Assembly: GCA_001949185.1 (NCBI GenBank) | Contig: BDGG01000016.1 | Span: 682,001 to 746,000, forward strand | Direction of reading: 5' to 3' | Length of the DNA: 64,000 nucleotides | Origin: Ramazzottius varieornatus | Taxonomy: Eukaryota; Tardigrada; Eutardigrada; Parachela; Ramazzottiidae | Part shown: positions 47,148 to 59,526 of the stretch, piece after piece | Layout of the letters: each line of letters starts with the position of its first letter | Position numbering within the stretch: the stretch's first letter is position 1 | Made by a program: the position numbers and the translations under genes | Notes under the pieces: generated by a model | Database searches by the model: none | Seen by the model: the letters and a program-made list of their open reading frames with translations, nothing else | Told to the model about the DNA's origin: nothing

Positions 47148-47969
47148 GCTCCTCGCGTTCTGTTCTCGTTGATATGTGACGATGTACACTACCTGATTCA
47201 GAAATAACGCCAGGCTCTACGAATAAGCATTGCTTTCTTCGTTGTTTCGTGTTCTTATGGCTGCTTAGCTCCTTTGTTGTGGTGCTACTTTGAGTCCATC
47301 GCCTGGAAGTTTTAAAGACCTTTTGTTTTGGACAGTGCGGACATTTTTTGTCACCTTTTTTTCGATTCTCTTTAGTTTGAACGGATACTGTACTTTTTCA
47401 TGTGCTTTTATTCATGCCTGTTCCTGGAAATTGTAAAACCATGAACGAAGTCGGCGGAAGTCCGGCTTGTCTCAAGGATTCAAATTCCCGATGGCTCCGA
47501 ATGCAGTACACCATCCGGTAAAGTTGATTTACAGTACTTGGATAGCAAAAAAAAAGACAAATTTCTAAATAGGCTGAAGAATAATAGGAGGATCGTCGAT
47601 ACACGGTAGCGGGCAGTAAAACGAAACTACAGAGCACAACATCGGCGATAATAATAAAAGGTAGCCGGGATGAGACGTTCACTACGTCGATACAAGGGCT
47701 AACCGATGCAGTTCTCGACAGGGAATTCTGCTGGATAAAATTAAAAGGATAAAATCATTGTTGAACCGATAAAGTAAAACACCAAGACAGTTTACGTGTA
47801 AAGCTCAAAGCACGGCTGGGAAGACCCACTGCCGGAAGCTCAAAATGTCGGGAAGACTGAGGAACTTGTAAAAATTGAGAACAGTGTGCTTCACTCTCGG
47901 CTTTTGATTATTCCTTGAAACCATTTCAAAACTTCTATAAATAATAATGATGAGAAACTTGATGCTCGC
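47148..47969. other. Intergenic, convergent 3' ends of unrecognised gene and Pax2/5/8
   Basis: No coding block seen. TTTATT at 47406 could be a minus-strand polyadenylation signal for Pax, about 560 bp past its stop. Confidence 0.5.
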
Positions 47970-50900
47970 TCAGCATCGCTCTGCCTTGAACGCCGAACTG
48001 GGACTTCCGGTCCTTGTTGTATGTGGATAGTAATATGTGGGATCTGCAACAGAAAAGATGAATAATTTCGAAAAATCTAGCAAGGGTACTTCGGAAACCG
48101 TAATCGGTTTCTAGTCGATCGTATCCCAAGTGGCGCACGTTTGCATTCTTGTTAGCTGGAAGTGTGCGCCACTTGAGAAAACGATCTTGCTCGAACATTT
48201 GCCCGCGTCCCACTCTGTCTCAGGAAGACCAACGAAATACATAGAAAAAGATCGGCTAACAAGAAATAGAAGAAGACCAGAAAATATCAGGTTTCCGAAT
48301 GCCAAAGAGCGGACTTACTCAAAATGCCGGTTCCAGCTGCGTATCGTGCCCAAGGATTGTCGGTGGTAGCGTAGCCAGCTGACGGGTACTGGGTGTAAGC
48401 AGTGCCATAGGTATAGTCAGCTGCAAAGGAGAAGAACCGTAAGCTTTCCGACGCAATTCCGCAGAATCTTGGTGAATAGTCCGTTGACTGGGACGTGAGC
48501 GAATGACTCAAATAAGAATGTTTTTAAGTGGCGCACTCGTCCATTCACTAACTACGCAAAAGTGCGCCACTTGCGTGCAATTCATTCGCCGGCGTCTCAA
48601 CTAATGAGAAAGAAGTAACATAAGGCAGGGAATCAGTTTCGTGCGAGGACCTGTAGAATAAACGGAGGGAACAGGGCCGTAAGGAGATGTCGTGCAGTAG
48701 GCATTCTGGACAGATGTGGGAAGAAGGGTTAAGGTGGCGGCCGAACTTCCGCCCATCGACATGCTCTCACTCAAGGACGCCGAATGATTTGGTAAAGAAC
48801 TGTGTGCAATGGAAGAAGGCAGGCTTCCTAGGGTAACAGAAACCATTCCAGAGACATGCAAAACAAAATTAAAAGACAGAACAGAAACCCGTGCAAGAAA
48901 CAACGAACGCAGCATTCTGAGAAAGTTTCCCACGTACCTTGTTGATACGAGAGAGCGCTACCGCCACCCGATCCATCCAGCATTCCACTTCCCGGCATCA
49001 CAGATTTCATGCTGTCACTCATACCGCCCAATGAGCCTCCAAGTGCTGAGAAGACGCTGCCGTGGCCCAGATGAGCGGTGGAAGTGTGTGGGTACAAGCT
49101 CTGTTCTGGGACACCGTGTCCCGAAGTGACGTAGGGATGAAGAGGATACCCCACCGCGCTGCCGTTCACCAGGTTCTCGTTGGCGGCCTTGTGAAGGTCG
49201 CTGGCATTCCGGTCACTTCGGTCAGAGTACCACATCTGAAAAAACACGATAACGCGTGAAAATTCCCCCCACACCGATGGCACGAAGTTCTCCCGTGGCA
49301 CTTTCCAGTACGAGGAAGTTCTGCAACCCAACGGCTGCCCACTTCAAGTACCTGCATGCACTTAGAGCCTTGCCCGTATCAAAGCTGAACCAGTATGCAG
49401 GTGAGTGAATCCAGCGGAAAGTACCTGACCTCACCTTGCGGCATATATACTTAGCACGAGAAAATCGGAACCATGTGTATGTACCTGGATGCATGCCATT
49501 TTCTCTGTCTGACTGTGTGATTCCTCCCCGACGAAAATTTTCGGCTGGTTTTTATCGTACCTGTTGTTGCTGTTGCTGGTTGTCGGAGAAGGTGTGGTTG
49601 TTGTCACCATTGAACATGGCGCGTTGTCGTTTAGTTTCCGAGTCGACGTTAGTACCGGGTGAGGCCGAAGTTCCATTATCTGTGATATCTACACGAGAGA
49701 TAAATTAACGTTAAATCCACATAATCTTTCTGACAGATGATGATGGTGATCTATTTGTAGATGATTCTTCGCTCATGTCCATCTCTCTTGACAAAGCTTG
49801 ATGGACATCAACTCAGCCATGCCATCACAGAGGAGGCCAATTAAAATTTGTTCAGGCATAATATGCTGGCGGTATGTGGTCCAAACACGATCGTGTTCCC
49901 TCTTCCCGCGCTTCTTTTGCAAATTTTTAAAATTTCAAATCTATCATCGTTAACTACGTATGCTTCAGCTCAACCTTCCGACTAAATATCGGCCCACTTT
50001 TCGCAACGAAATCCGATCGACGAGACCGGGAACAAAGACCAGATGAGCCTTTCGCTCACCTGCATACTAATGCCTCGCGATACGACTAAGAATTCGTGTA
50101 TGTAGGTACGTGAACTAATGCCGCATTCTGTTTGCCACACCACGTTTTATCGAAGCGAAAAGAACTTTTAGAGTTTTGGATCGCGAGGTCACGGCGGTCA
50201 TATGCTCGTCAAAACTATGATTATCCATCAGCACGAAGAGAGGTCTGAGTAGAAGAGTAATCTGTCAAACATAACATGCAGCAACCTGACTGCGGCATCG
50301 TCGCATCGATAACAACTTGCCCTTCCTTCCCGCGACTATTATAGTTTAATATTTTGACAGGTTATCATCTTTATCGAAATGATGAGTGATAAACGCACGG
50401 AACACAAGTTATACAGACGTTCAATTAGAGTGCAGCCAGACATTCATATTTAGTCGTGGGAATATAGCCGAACCCTTTTATCACCGCAGACCCTCCCGTG
50501 AACTCGCGGAAGGTCACTGTTCTGAACACCTTCTTAACACCTTTTTAACACTTAAAAGACCACGCAATTTCAGGCTCTGGGAGTACAAGGGGGGTAGATC
50601 ACCTTCCCTACTTTTTAACTGGCTGAAGTCATGAGGCGGGGTCAGAGCGGGCCAATCACCACATTTACGCTCCGCATTTTTTGGGTAAATGCGCTACCAA
50701 GTGAATCGAGGTGCCAGACCTATGTGATTTTGCTCCGACCACTGGCCACGCAATACGAGGCATTTAGAAGCTTCTAAGACTGCATCAATGTACTGTATTC
50801 CCTCGATAGTTCTGCAAATTACGTCATTATGCCAGTAAATTACACCCGCACTGGTATCCCTGATTGTTTGATTGTCGCCCATCATTACACTTGACTGGGG

Positions 50901-53900
50901 AGTAGTCTTTGATTGAAGGTATAGATACTTTCTGTTCCCCGCCGGATGATATTTACCACGACAGTGACGTGATTCGCAGAACTTTCGAGGGAATACAGTA
51001 CTAGCTTTGCTCCCAAGTTTCAAGAAGGCTCTCCGTCAGCCAGGTCTTGAGTAAAGATTTGATCTTTCAACTCGAGACGAAATCTGGTCAAAAACGACAA
51101 ACTTTTAGAAATTTCCAGAACGCTTCTAGCTAGTGCCCGTCTTCTTGGATTAGTAGAAACAAAGTTTCTGATGGCAAAGGTGGAAATCCGAGGGGAAAAG
51201 GTTCAACAAGAACCATTCCGCGAGGTAATTAGGGTGCGCCAGGCAACCAGGGTACCCCCTTGGTCTTTTAAGTGTGAACCTTCCGTCGGTTACCACCGAT
51301 GCGAAAAGGTTCGATACCTCTTTTTCAAAAGACTTTTGGAACGTTTTGAAAAATTTCGGAAATGTCCAAGATGTATTGGATATGATGCGTCAATTTTCAA
51401 ACCGTTTCCGGAAAAGCGAGAAAAGGCGATACTTCGAATTTCGGATAGAACTGTATCGCTTTCTCTCGTGGGATACCCCGATGTTCATGCTCAATGTGAA
51501 TTGATGGATGAGGGCCATTGCAGGCAGGGGAGAAAAGGGGCACACTGCATGGAAATTGGTCGATAATCTTTTTAACGGCTTGCCCAAATCTCCCCATCAC
51601 GCTTCTCTTCCTGTCCAGAATGTTCTCGATCAACGATACATCCGGAGAAATGCCCGGATTAAAACTGCCAATTTCACTACAAATCACTGACATCAAGCCG
51701 AGTCTCCTCTGTCTGGCTCACGGTACCAATCTATCACCCGGATAAAGCCGCGCAAATACGTCATCGCGGACGTATACCAAACACTAGCGTTTGCGCGAAT
51801 TCAGCTGGGTTCTGTCCACGACACGACACGATGCCCCCACTGAGTTCGCGCAGATTTTCACGCTACCACAATGACATACTGAGCAAGTCAAGAGAGTGAA
51901 ATAGCAGCTCGTTACTCGTACCGTCTCTTTTTCGCTTCATGTTGGTTGGGTCCATTCCCAGGATGCCATTGATGGAATAGGCTGCATTCACGTTGCTGCC
52001 GTTCCCTTGTGGACCGGTTCCGGCCGCACCTGCGCCATTGGCAGCCACTCCAGTGCTTTGGGAATGGTTGGCAGCGATGTGATCGGGACTGGGCGTGCTG
52101 AGGTTGGTACTTCCCGAGCCACAATGGAAGCCTAATCCGCCACTCTTGGCTCTGTCCGCCGCCTTGTTCCGTACAATCCTAAAAACAGATAGATGGTAGT
52201 GAAATGGCCTGTCAATCAGAAGAGCTAGCGTCTCGAGGGAACCTAAGCAATCCATTAACATCCACCACAATCGAACGTTACCACACTTCGTTATGATCCA
52301 ACCACATCAAACGTATGCTTCCAAAATCTACTTTTAATTGCCATTTGTGATGTCCCGCTGGCAGTTAGTTAAATGCAATTATGGTGCTGATATATTTGCA
52401 TAATCATCCACTGCTGAGATTGGTGTAACGGAAATCACAGATGATCACAGGAATACATCAGAACTTTCCCGAGAATTATGAAAAATATTCTGATAATTTC
52501 GAAACACTTTCAAAATATTCGGGGATATTTGCGAAATATTTCACCTGCCGGTTGAATCGTCCTTTGTTCGTTTCATAAACTCTTTCATCGGACACTTCAT
52601 CTTCCGCATTATGTTTGACTGCAGTTTATACTTTGATTGATTGTGGTCTATGCAGATGTCGATTGAGATTTGTTTGACAAGTTGAACGTTTGGCGTACAG
52701 AATCTTAATGAAGCGATGGGTGCAATTGTGGCTTGATCGGAAAACGATCTGTTGGAAGTTCGGAAAGGATATGGCAGTTAATAATGGATGAATCGAGGCA
52801 CCGAGCCCGACTAGTTTTGAATGCTTCGGAGAATGGGAAGAGAGAGCCCCAATACATATGTTTCATGTCTGATCTCCTGAATGAATAACAAAAGGGTGCG
52901 ATAGCTTTCAGAAATGAAAAGGAAACTGTTTTACGAAGAGGAAGAAAGATGTCGCTCGACGGTTTGGATTCCCAAGAAATTTTTCGGGATCTTTCACGGT
53001 GCCTTCTTAATGGCTGCGTCGTTTACTTGTTTATCAAAACTGGCAAGAGGAACTTATTTGCAATGGAAAGATGGAGGTCGATCGTTGCGTCAAGCAATGG
53101 AGGCATTGGCACGGAAATAATGTGCAAGTCAATTGGATCAGCACAGCCATTCCGGCCATTTGCTCCATCCACAAATCCTTCCTTCCCACTTCCATCTGCA
53201 CATAACTCTCTCTTCCTTTCCGACCGTTCCTCCCGTCAAAGTACGGGTATCGTCGAAATTCGCTTCCATTCTACTTCGCAAACCCATCCAGTTGTACTCT
53301 CGCCCGCTAAAACTACCAGCAAGGTGCGCGAGATAACCTGGGCAAAGTCTGTAACACAGCACCCAGAAACCCGCACATCGCTGCTGTGTTGCACAGGACG
53401 ACCGCGTGAGTTAGTCGGGGTGTGCAAATTTGGGCGTAACTCGATGGGAAAATATGTGCCACCACGTTCCGTTTGTAAATGGCTGTTTTGAGGATGAAAA
53501 TCCGTATTCGCCTAAACATTGTACTGCGAGGAGGAAGTAATAAAACAATATCATCAAAATGGCTGTTTACATTTTTTTGTCCTTTGCCATGGCGCTATCT
53601 CATCGAATGGCAAATTGATTCGAAGTTGCTTATGCTTATGCCACTCTTCGATTCAGCGACATAGCATTATCCGTGATTGCCAAAGAGATCAAGGATAGCG
53701 CTGACTTCTGCTCAAAGTGGCCGCTTCTGGTTTACTGACAACACCAGGAAGCTACGCACTGATAAGGTGCGACAACTTGCGACAGCGCATAAAAAGGCCG
53801 CAGACGTGTCGCCTTCCGAGTCTACGTACCGGTTGATGGAGCTGACACTGGGAATGTTGTCCGCGTCGCAAATGTTGTCCGACAACAGTCTGTCGCGAAT

Positions 53901-56900
53901 CTCCCATGCGAACATGGTCGGGTTCTGGCGCTTGTAGGCCGCAATGTGCTCCACTACTTTGGGTGTGGCCACTTTGGGCTTGGATCCTCCGATGACGCCT
54001 GGACGTATCGAACCCGTCTCGTAGTACCTGAAACGCAGAAAGCTATGAGCATTTTCCACAGACACACTGTGTGGTTTCCAGTAACCTCAGATAGAACGCA
54101 CAAAAACGGCCGGATTTGACCATCGTTGAGTCAATCAAACGCTCATTCAACGAGACAGCTACAAAAGTCGGCTACAAAAACAGTACAAGTACGTTTTTTC
54201 AAGGACCATGACTGAGAAAGTCATCAAGAAGTGAATTTGTTTGCCGACAAAGCTGGGCATCTGTGTCATTGTCTCCCATTTCCCTACAAGAAAAGCCAGC
54301 ATGGACTCAATAAGTATATCAATCAAAGTCTCACTGAGAAAGGGTCCATTCTTTCCGTCACCTTTGGCGATAAATGCACGTCTTTGGCCTTCATTTATCA
54401 CACCTTTGATGAAATGAAGTGCCCAAGACAATTGAGCCGACTCATCACATTACAGAGAGGAGGAAAGTCAGCCTCAGGCGGAGAGAAAATATCTCTGAGG
54501 ACGAAAATCTGGGCGCTGCACCTTCCACGATCAACTCGCGCACACATTGACGCCCTTTCTTTGGAAAGGTCGATACTACAGGTGAGCGAACTGTTCATCC
54601 TTCTCGCACAGCAGACGTCCATTCCAATCTCCCCTATTGTTTTGGTCATAGCTGATGTCCAGCGTTTTATTAAGGCAGCGGGTAACCGCCTGGACAAAGC
54701 CGCAGAATTTAACCAGACATTAAACGACCCCATCCCGATGGCCGCTTTAGCCTAATCTACTAATCCCACTGTTTGTAAAGCGCATCAAGCGCAGCTTTAT
54801 GGGCTTAACATCCTAACTGATCACCGGTGAAGCGGATTATCGCGGCTTGGTTTATGCCCAACGTGCGCGCCACTGTTTGCCCAAATCTACCCCAATCACC
54901 TCGCGCAATTTTCTGACATATTCTCGAAGTGGCGCACTATGGAGCGAGATCCGCCGGTCCTCTGCGCGAGCTCAAGAGGGTAAAAAAGTGTGTGTGCGAA
55001 GAATCAACCGAACTGAAAAGCCGACAGCAACCTAAGTACAATCCCACTGTAGTGAATGCTCGGGTCACTGTGTGCAGGTGGACGGAAGCATGAATTCGCT
55101 GTTCTTCCCTTCGTGTCGTCCGTTTTTCTGCGGTGTTTGTAGTCAGTGTGCAGGTTCAAATGGGTAGAGTGAACACACTATGATTTACGAACATTCTTTC
55201 CTTTGCGGCTGGTGTTTTTACAATGTCTTCCGGTCATAGTTGAAGCTGGTACGAACAGAGCGAAAGAGATTGATAGTCAGCTTTGGAAGCGGACGGGAAG
55301 TCAGCCAAGCGGGGAAGAAAATCACGGAATGACTGACTGACGATACAGCGAAGGACACGGGGATCCAATGATGTTATGATGCTGCAACATCGGGGAAGAG
55401 ATGGAGTTTCGGATGCTGTCATGCAGCACGACATATGCTCATATGGCGACTGTGTGTGCGCCTTTGATGGCGGAGACACCGCGGCTGTCATCTTCCTTGA
55501 CAGATGAATTATTCAGGGACCAACGGAAACAGTGCTCCTCTATTCACAAAGTCAGAAGGAAACTTAATAATCATATCGTCAGTCAAAAACGATACTCTTT
55601 TTCCTGAACGGACCGACGTCAAAAGACGAGAGACGACTCCCTTCTCCATCTCCTGATCTATGACCTGCATGCCCCCACATTGCTGACCCCCGTTCATCTG
55701 CCGCACGAACATGGCCCAACTCCAAAGACGACCCCCAGATCTCAACAGGCCTTTCATTCATTCGATTCCTATATCTCTGCCATCACGCAAGACTTCGCTT
55801 GGAAGTTCAAAACCTCTTCAGACGGACAGATGAAACTCTGGCTGACAGCTCAAATTCATTACACGACTTTCATCCGCACGCGCACAGCTCGTGATGTCCT
55901 TCAGATGCCAAGAACCCGAACCGACCGGTGCGCGAGTTGACACGGGGACCTGCTTCCAACTCAGGACGCTTCTTGGAAAAGCAACAGACCACGAATCGAT
56001 CAAAATAGCTTCCAGTTCTGTTTCGTCGTTAAGTGCAATCGTTTTATGTGGAAAGTTGTGATCAGAAATTCCCGATGAAAAGTTTTCGGTTAGATCTTGG
56101 TGACGGTACTAACCTGCCGAGGATCTTGCTGACGCATCCGTGGCTGACGCGGAGTTGTCGGGAAATGTCGCAGGGTCTAACGCCATTGTGAGCCAGCTCG
56201 ACAATCTTGGTGCGAATCATGTCGGGAAGAGGTCTGCCATTAACAAACACTCCACCCAGTTGATTTACTCCACCGTGACCTGCAACATAGCACAAATTAG
56301 CTTTGGCACTTTTATGGCTTAACTTGACGGGCTATAAAAAAACATGCACCCATGCCTATGCAACGACCCGTTCTTGGTCACATTCTCACTATGGCTCGCA
56401 CTTCTTCGAATTACGAGAAGTCGAGAACCATCGTCAAGACTGCGCCATTTTGTCAGCTGCTCCATCGAGCACGACAACGTTATCGGTCCTTTCCCCGTCA
56501 TGCTTTTTTGACATCGCTGAGCCTTCACACAATTTTGCCCAAACGGTCTCCGCAGAAAATTGATAGCTTTGTTTTTTCAGTAGTATCTCACACTAATATC
56601 AAAAATGAAAACTTGGGAAAAAATGCTATTCAGTACTTCAGAGTTCATATGCGAGACGGATGTGTAATATGGAGTAACAATCTATCAACGCGCGAACTGA
56701 TATGGGAAAGTCACCGTATTCAAAGTCACTATAGCGCTCTTTCCCGACGGTTGTTTTTCAGAATTTCAAGTCAATGTTTTCTTCGCTCCTGGCACTGCGG
56801 GACGTGAAGTGGGTGGCTTGATATTAAAACTCATTGGGGAGAAAAAGAGCCAAGGAGTAAATTAGCGTGGGACCAGAGAGGAAGCAAGTGTTAAAATCAC

Positions 56901-59526
56901 ACACCTTGCGTGCCAATTGTGACAAGTTACCTAGCCATTACCGAGCGGATATGGGGACAAGGAATGGCTTCATGGGGAGTAACATGGCAATCAGCCATCG
57001 GGCACTGGAGAGGACATTCATTATGACATGCCATAAAGCACCATGCTGCGCTTTTGCGGTGCAAGCCAGTGTGCTCAACTGCATCATTCCATCTCACCGC
57101 GCATCAGCCCAAATATAACAATCCAATCTTCATAACTCAATAACGCAATACAAACTAACATATAGAGTCACCATTTTACATCTCACGAATTTTAGGTCTT
57201 CTAAACTTTAGCAAATACTATTTTTATAGTTCGAAAAGATCTCAGTTAAATCGCATCTCGGCAAATAATTCGACAAGTTCCTTTCTGCTATTGGCGCATG
57301 GTTCCACCCACTGACACTGAAACCGCGCGTCACTTGGGATCGAACTCTACAAGATCGTTCTAAGTGGCGCAAACTGCCGGCCAATAACGCTGCAGCGTGC
57401 GCCACTTAAGCAAACGATCTTGCGGTGCTTGCAGATATTCGCGAGATGAAGCGTCGAAATCACTGCTTTGCGTGACAGAAATATTATTGCGAAATCATAA
57501 AAGGACCAAAACGCAAACCTCATGCCTGCACTATCCCGTGCATAGTCATTGTATCCTTATTGAGTTGTAAAACTTTCAAGTTTGGGAGTTGCTTATTGCT
57601 GGGAAGGGTCTTCACATTCGAATGCGAGGTCACGATCATAACTATGATTTACCACGACAAATTTCCAATGAATACAAAAGCAGCCTGTTCATTACACAAG
57701 ATATGACTCAAGCCATAAGGGTTCATACTGTCCGTTGTTACCGAGTAAACCCTTCCATCATGCAATGCAAATTTAAATTCATAAGAACGCCCATTTGGTG
57801 AGTTGCCTCCAAGCCTCAACCTTAGGAATATTCCTTCAAACGCCTCGATCAGTTGAAGAGGATATTCCAGTTGCATATTTGAAGGACAAGATTGCCTTCA
57901 GAGAAAAATAATACAGTAATTAAATTTTGATTTGACATTTTATTCGGTCGCGAATGCAACCTGATCGACAAAGTGTCGCTGCTTGGGCAAATAAACAGTG
58001 GAAGGACGAGTGTCAACATTGGTGTTTACTCAGTCAACTTACAAGCAGGTTACACCAGCTAATAATCCGACTCAAATGACAGTCCCCGCGCGGCGCAAGG
58101 ACTTTTGACCACATCAGCAAACGACCCATCGCCTCAACACCCAACTTTAGAGTGCAAAGACAGATTATCCTTCTCGAAGGAGAGATCGTGTTTGGATTAA
58201 AGGCGACGGCAACCCGCAAAACGGCACACTTCACGGCTTGCACGCCTAAAGGTCACTAACTGAAAGTCCTCAACAGAAACCTTATGCATTCCTATCCACA
58301 TCTACTGAAAAAAACCGAGTAAAGCTTCTTAGATTTTTCTGGTCAATATCAAATTCATAAAATATAACATTAAATGGGACGTAGGCAAACGAACCGAATC
58401 AGGTCGCTTTCCCAAGTGGCGCACATTTCCATTGCGACTGGCTGGAAGTGTTCGTCACTTGGGAAAACGAGCCGGTTCAATTCATTTGCCCAGTTTTAGA
58501 AAAATCCCCCGTCCAGTTTTAGAGATATTCACTGCAAAATCAAAAGGTATTTCGGGGATTGAACGACGTCATAAAGGTTGAAATTCGATAGTGGAGAAGA
58601 AAGCCGGGATGGAAATTGTTCCGCCAAGTCATGCACCGTCAGACCTTGGTCCTTCTTAGCATTGAGGTGCTCTCTTCCAGAACCGCCATGCAAGTCAGCA
58701 GGAGGTCCTGTGTTCATCTCCTTCCTGGGCCATCTGACATAAACACTAATTATATCTGGCCACACTTGGTTCCAGGGAGGAAGCGCCGACACAATGACCG
58801 CCATCACCGCGCAAACCAAGTGTGGCCATGGCCGATGCACACTTAACAGCCCGAAGAAGCTACGCATCCCAAAAAAGCCCAGACTCCAGTCGGCCGCGGA
58901 AACCGGCGCAACGTTCCGCAACCGTCACCCTTGCCCAACATAGCTCAAAAGAAAGTTAACCACCTACAACTGCCTCCTAGCTTCAACCTTAACATGTTGA
59001 ATAATCACAGCCAAAAATCAAGCATCCGAACAAAATGAGCTCTAACCACCAACACCTTTCTTCTCTTCATGCACATAACCACCAGACATCACACTACACA
59101 TTTCCGCAAACGAAAAATTTCAGTTTCATTGTTCGTCCTCAACCACATGGAAGAACTTCGTTCACTAAACCCCGAAATCCACGTCTTCTCGCGAATTCAG
59201 GAATCTTTCTGCGTTTGGTTCTGAAAGCTTCACTGTCTCACAGGGCAAAATAAGCAACTTCGCATGGGCAGTTCGGAGTTTGGAAGGGTTGATGGACAAT
59301 TTGTCGAAAGATGGGCCATATTTAGCGTATACTTAGTGGTAGAAGACCAGCACAGGGACTTACTCTTACAGGAGTAATATTCCATGACATTACGGTTGTA
59401 GCGATAAGCAGCTGCCGCCGAGAGATCCATGAAGGACTGGGCTGCCGCTGCCGTATGCTGGAAGTGCGGGTTCATCCCCGCCACGCTGCCTCCTCCACCG
59501 TTGCGCGAACCCGGACACAAACTCAT
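47970..59526 (-). CDS. Pax2/5/8: Pax2/5/8 paired-domain transcription factor
   Basis: Developmental transcription factor. Nine coding exons join in phase to 520 codons: 59526-59364, 56279-56114, 54027-53830, 52178-51922, 49688-49561, 49235-48938, 48827-48651, 48420-48319 and 48043-47970. The paired domain spans exons 2-3: [73 protein letters not shown] and IPSVSSINR. Exon 4 carries the octapeptide YSINGILG followed by KRKRD, a combination diagnostic of Pax2/5/8. The 54-residue N-terminal exon is Ala-rich. Exon 5 ends in a Gln run; exons 6-9 are Gly/Ser/Tyr-rich as in the family activation region (NPTYYY near the end). I see no convincing partial homeodomain. The exon 7 donor (GTCCTC) is weak and was chosen on phase. 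Intron 1 is about 3 kb. Confidence 0.93.
48110..48211. repeat. Palindromic element family A in Pax intron
   Basis: CCCAAGTGGCGCACGTTTGC...GTGTGCGCCACTTGAGAAAA, ending ATTTGCCCGCGTCCC. The left tip is lost. Confidence 0.75.
48490..48598. repeat. Palindromic element family A with near-duplication GACT/AACT
   Basis: GGGACGTGAGCGAATGA at the left and TTCATTCGCCGGCGTCTC at the right, flanked by GACT (48486-48489) and AACT (48599-48602). It lies in a Pax intron. Confidence 0.75.
49343..49409. repeat. Short hairpin family B in Pax intron
   Basis: AAGTACCTGCATGC and GTATGCAGGTGAGTG flank a loop; same core as the other family B copies. Confidence 0.65.
49689..51921 (-). other. Pax2/5/8 intron 4 (about 2.2 kb)
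   Basis: Contains one hairpin of family B and a plus-strand frame of 131 codons from an ATG at 51171 (Cys/Arg/Phe-rich, no domain recognised). Most likely non-coding. Confidence 0.5.
50054..50113. repeat. Short hairpin family B in Pax intron
   Basis: CTCACCTGCATAC and GTATGTAGGTACGTGA form the arms. The right arm is identical to that of the 7034 copy. Confidence 0.65.
53831..56279 (-). other. Paired-domain exons and intron 2 of Pax2/5/8, with an unexplained insertion-like block
   Basis: Intron 2 (54028-56113) includes 54231-54755, where one plus frame is open for 174 codons but begins with GTG, and a minus frame of 111 codons overlaps it. Fragments resembling family A cores (CGAAGTGGCGCACTAT, about 54925) follow. 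No domain was recognised. Confidence 0.4.
57254..57450. repeat. Palindromic element family A, tandem pair in Pax intron 1
   Basis: Left tip CTCGGCAAATAATTCGAC, a decayed core (ATTGGCGCATGG...GCGCGTCACTTGGG), then CTAAGTGGCGCAAAC...GCGTGCGCCACTTAAG. Confidence 0.7.
58376..58491. repeat. Palindromic element family A in Pax intron 1
   Basis: GGGACGTAGGCAAACGAACC at the left, AATTCATTTGCCCAG at the right, core CCCAAGTGGCGCACATTTCC...GTTCGTCACTTGGGAAAA. Confidence 0.75.

Larger units (their letters stand above)
56280..59363 (-). other. Pax2/5/8 intron 1 (about 3.1 kb)
   Basis: Separates the Ala-rich N-terminal exon from the paired domain. Holds three family A units; no coding block seen. Long first introns of Pax genes often carry enhancers; none is identified here. 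Confidence 0.6.

Noticed and set aside
51171-51566. 131-codon plus-strand frame inside Pax intron 4
   Set aside because: Composition is odd (Cys/Arg/Phe-rich), other frames overlap, and there is no domain; not annotated as a gene.
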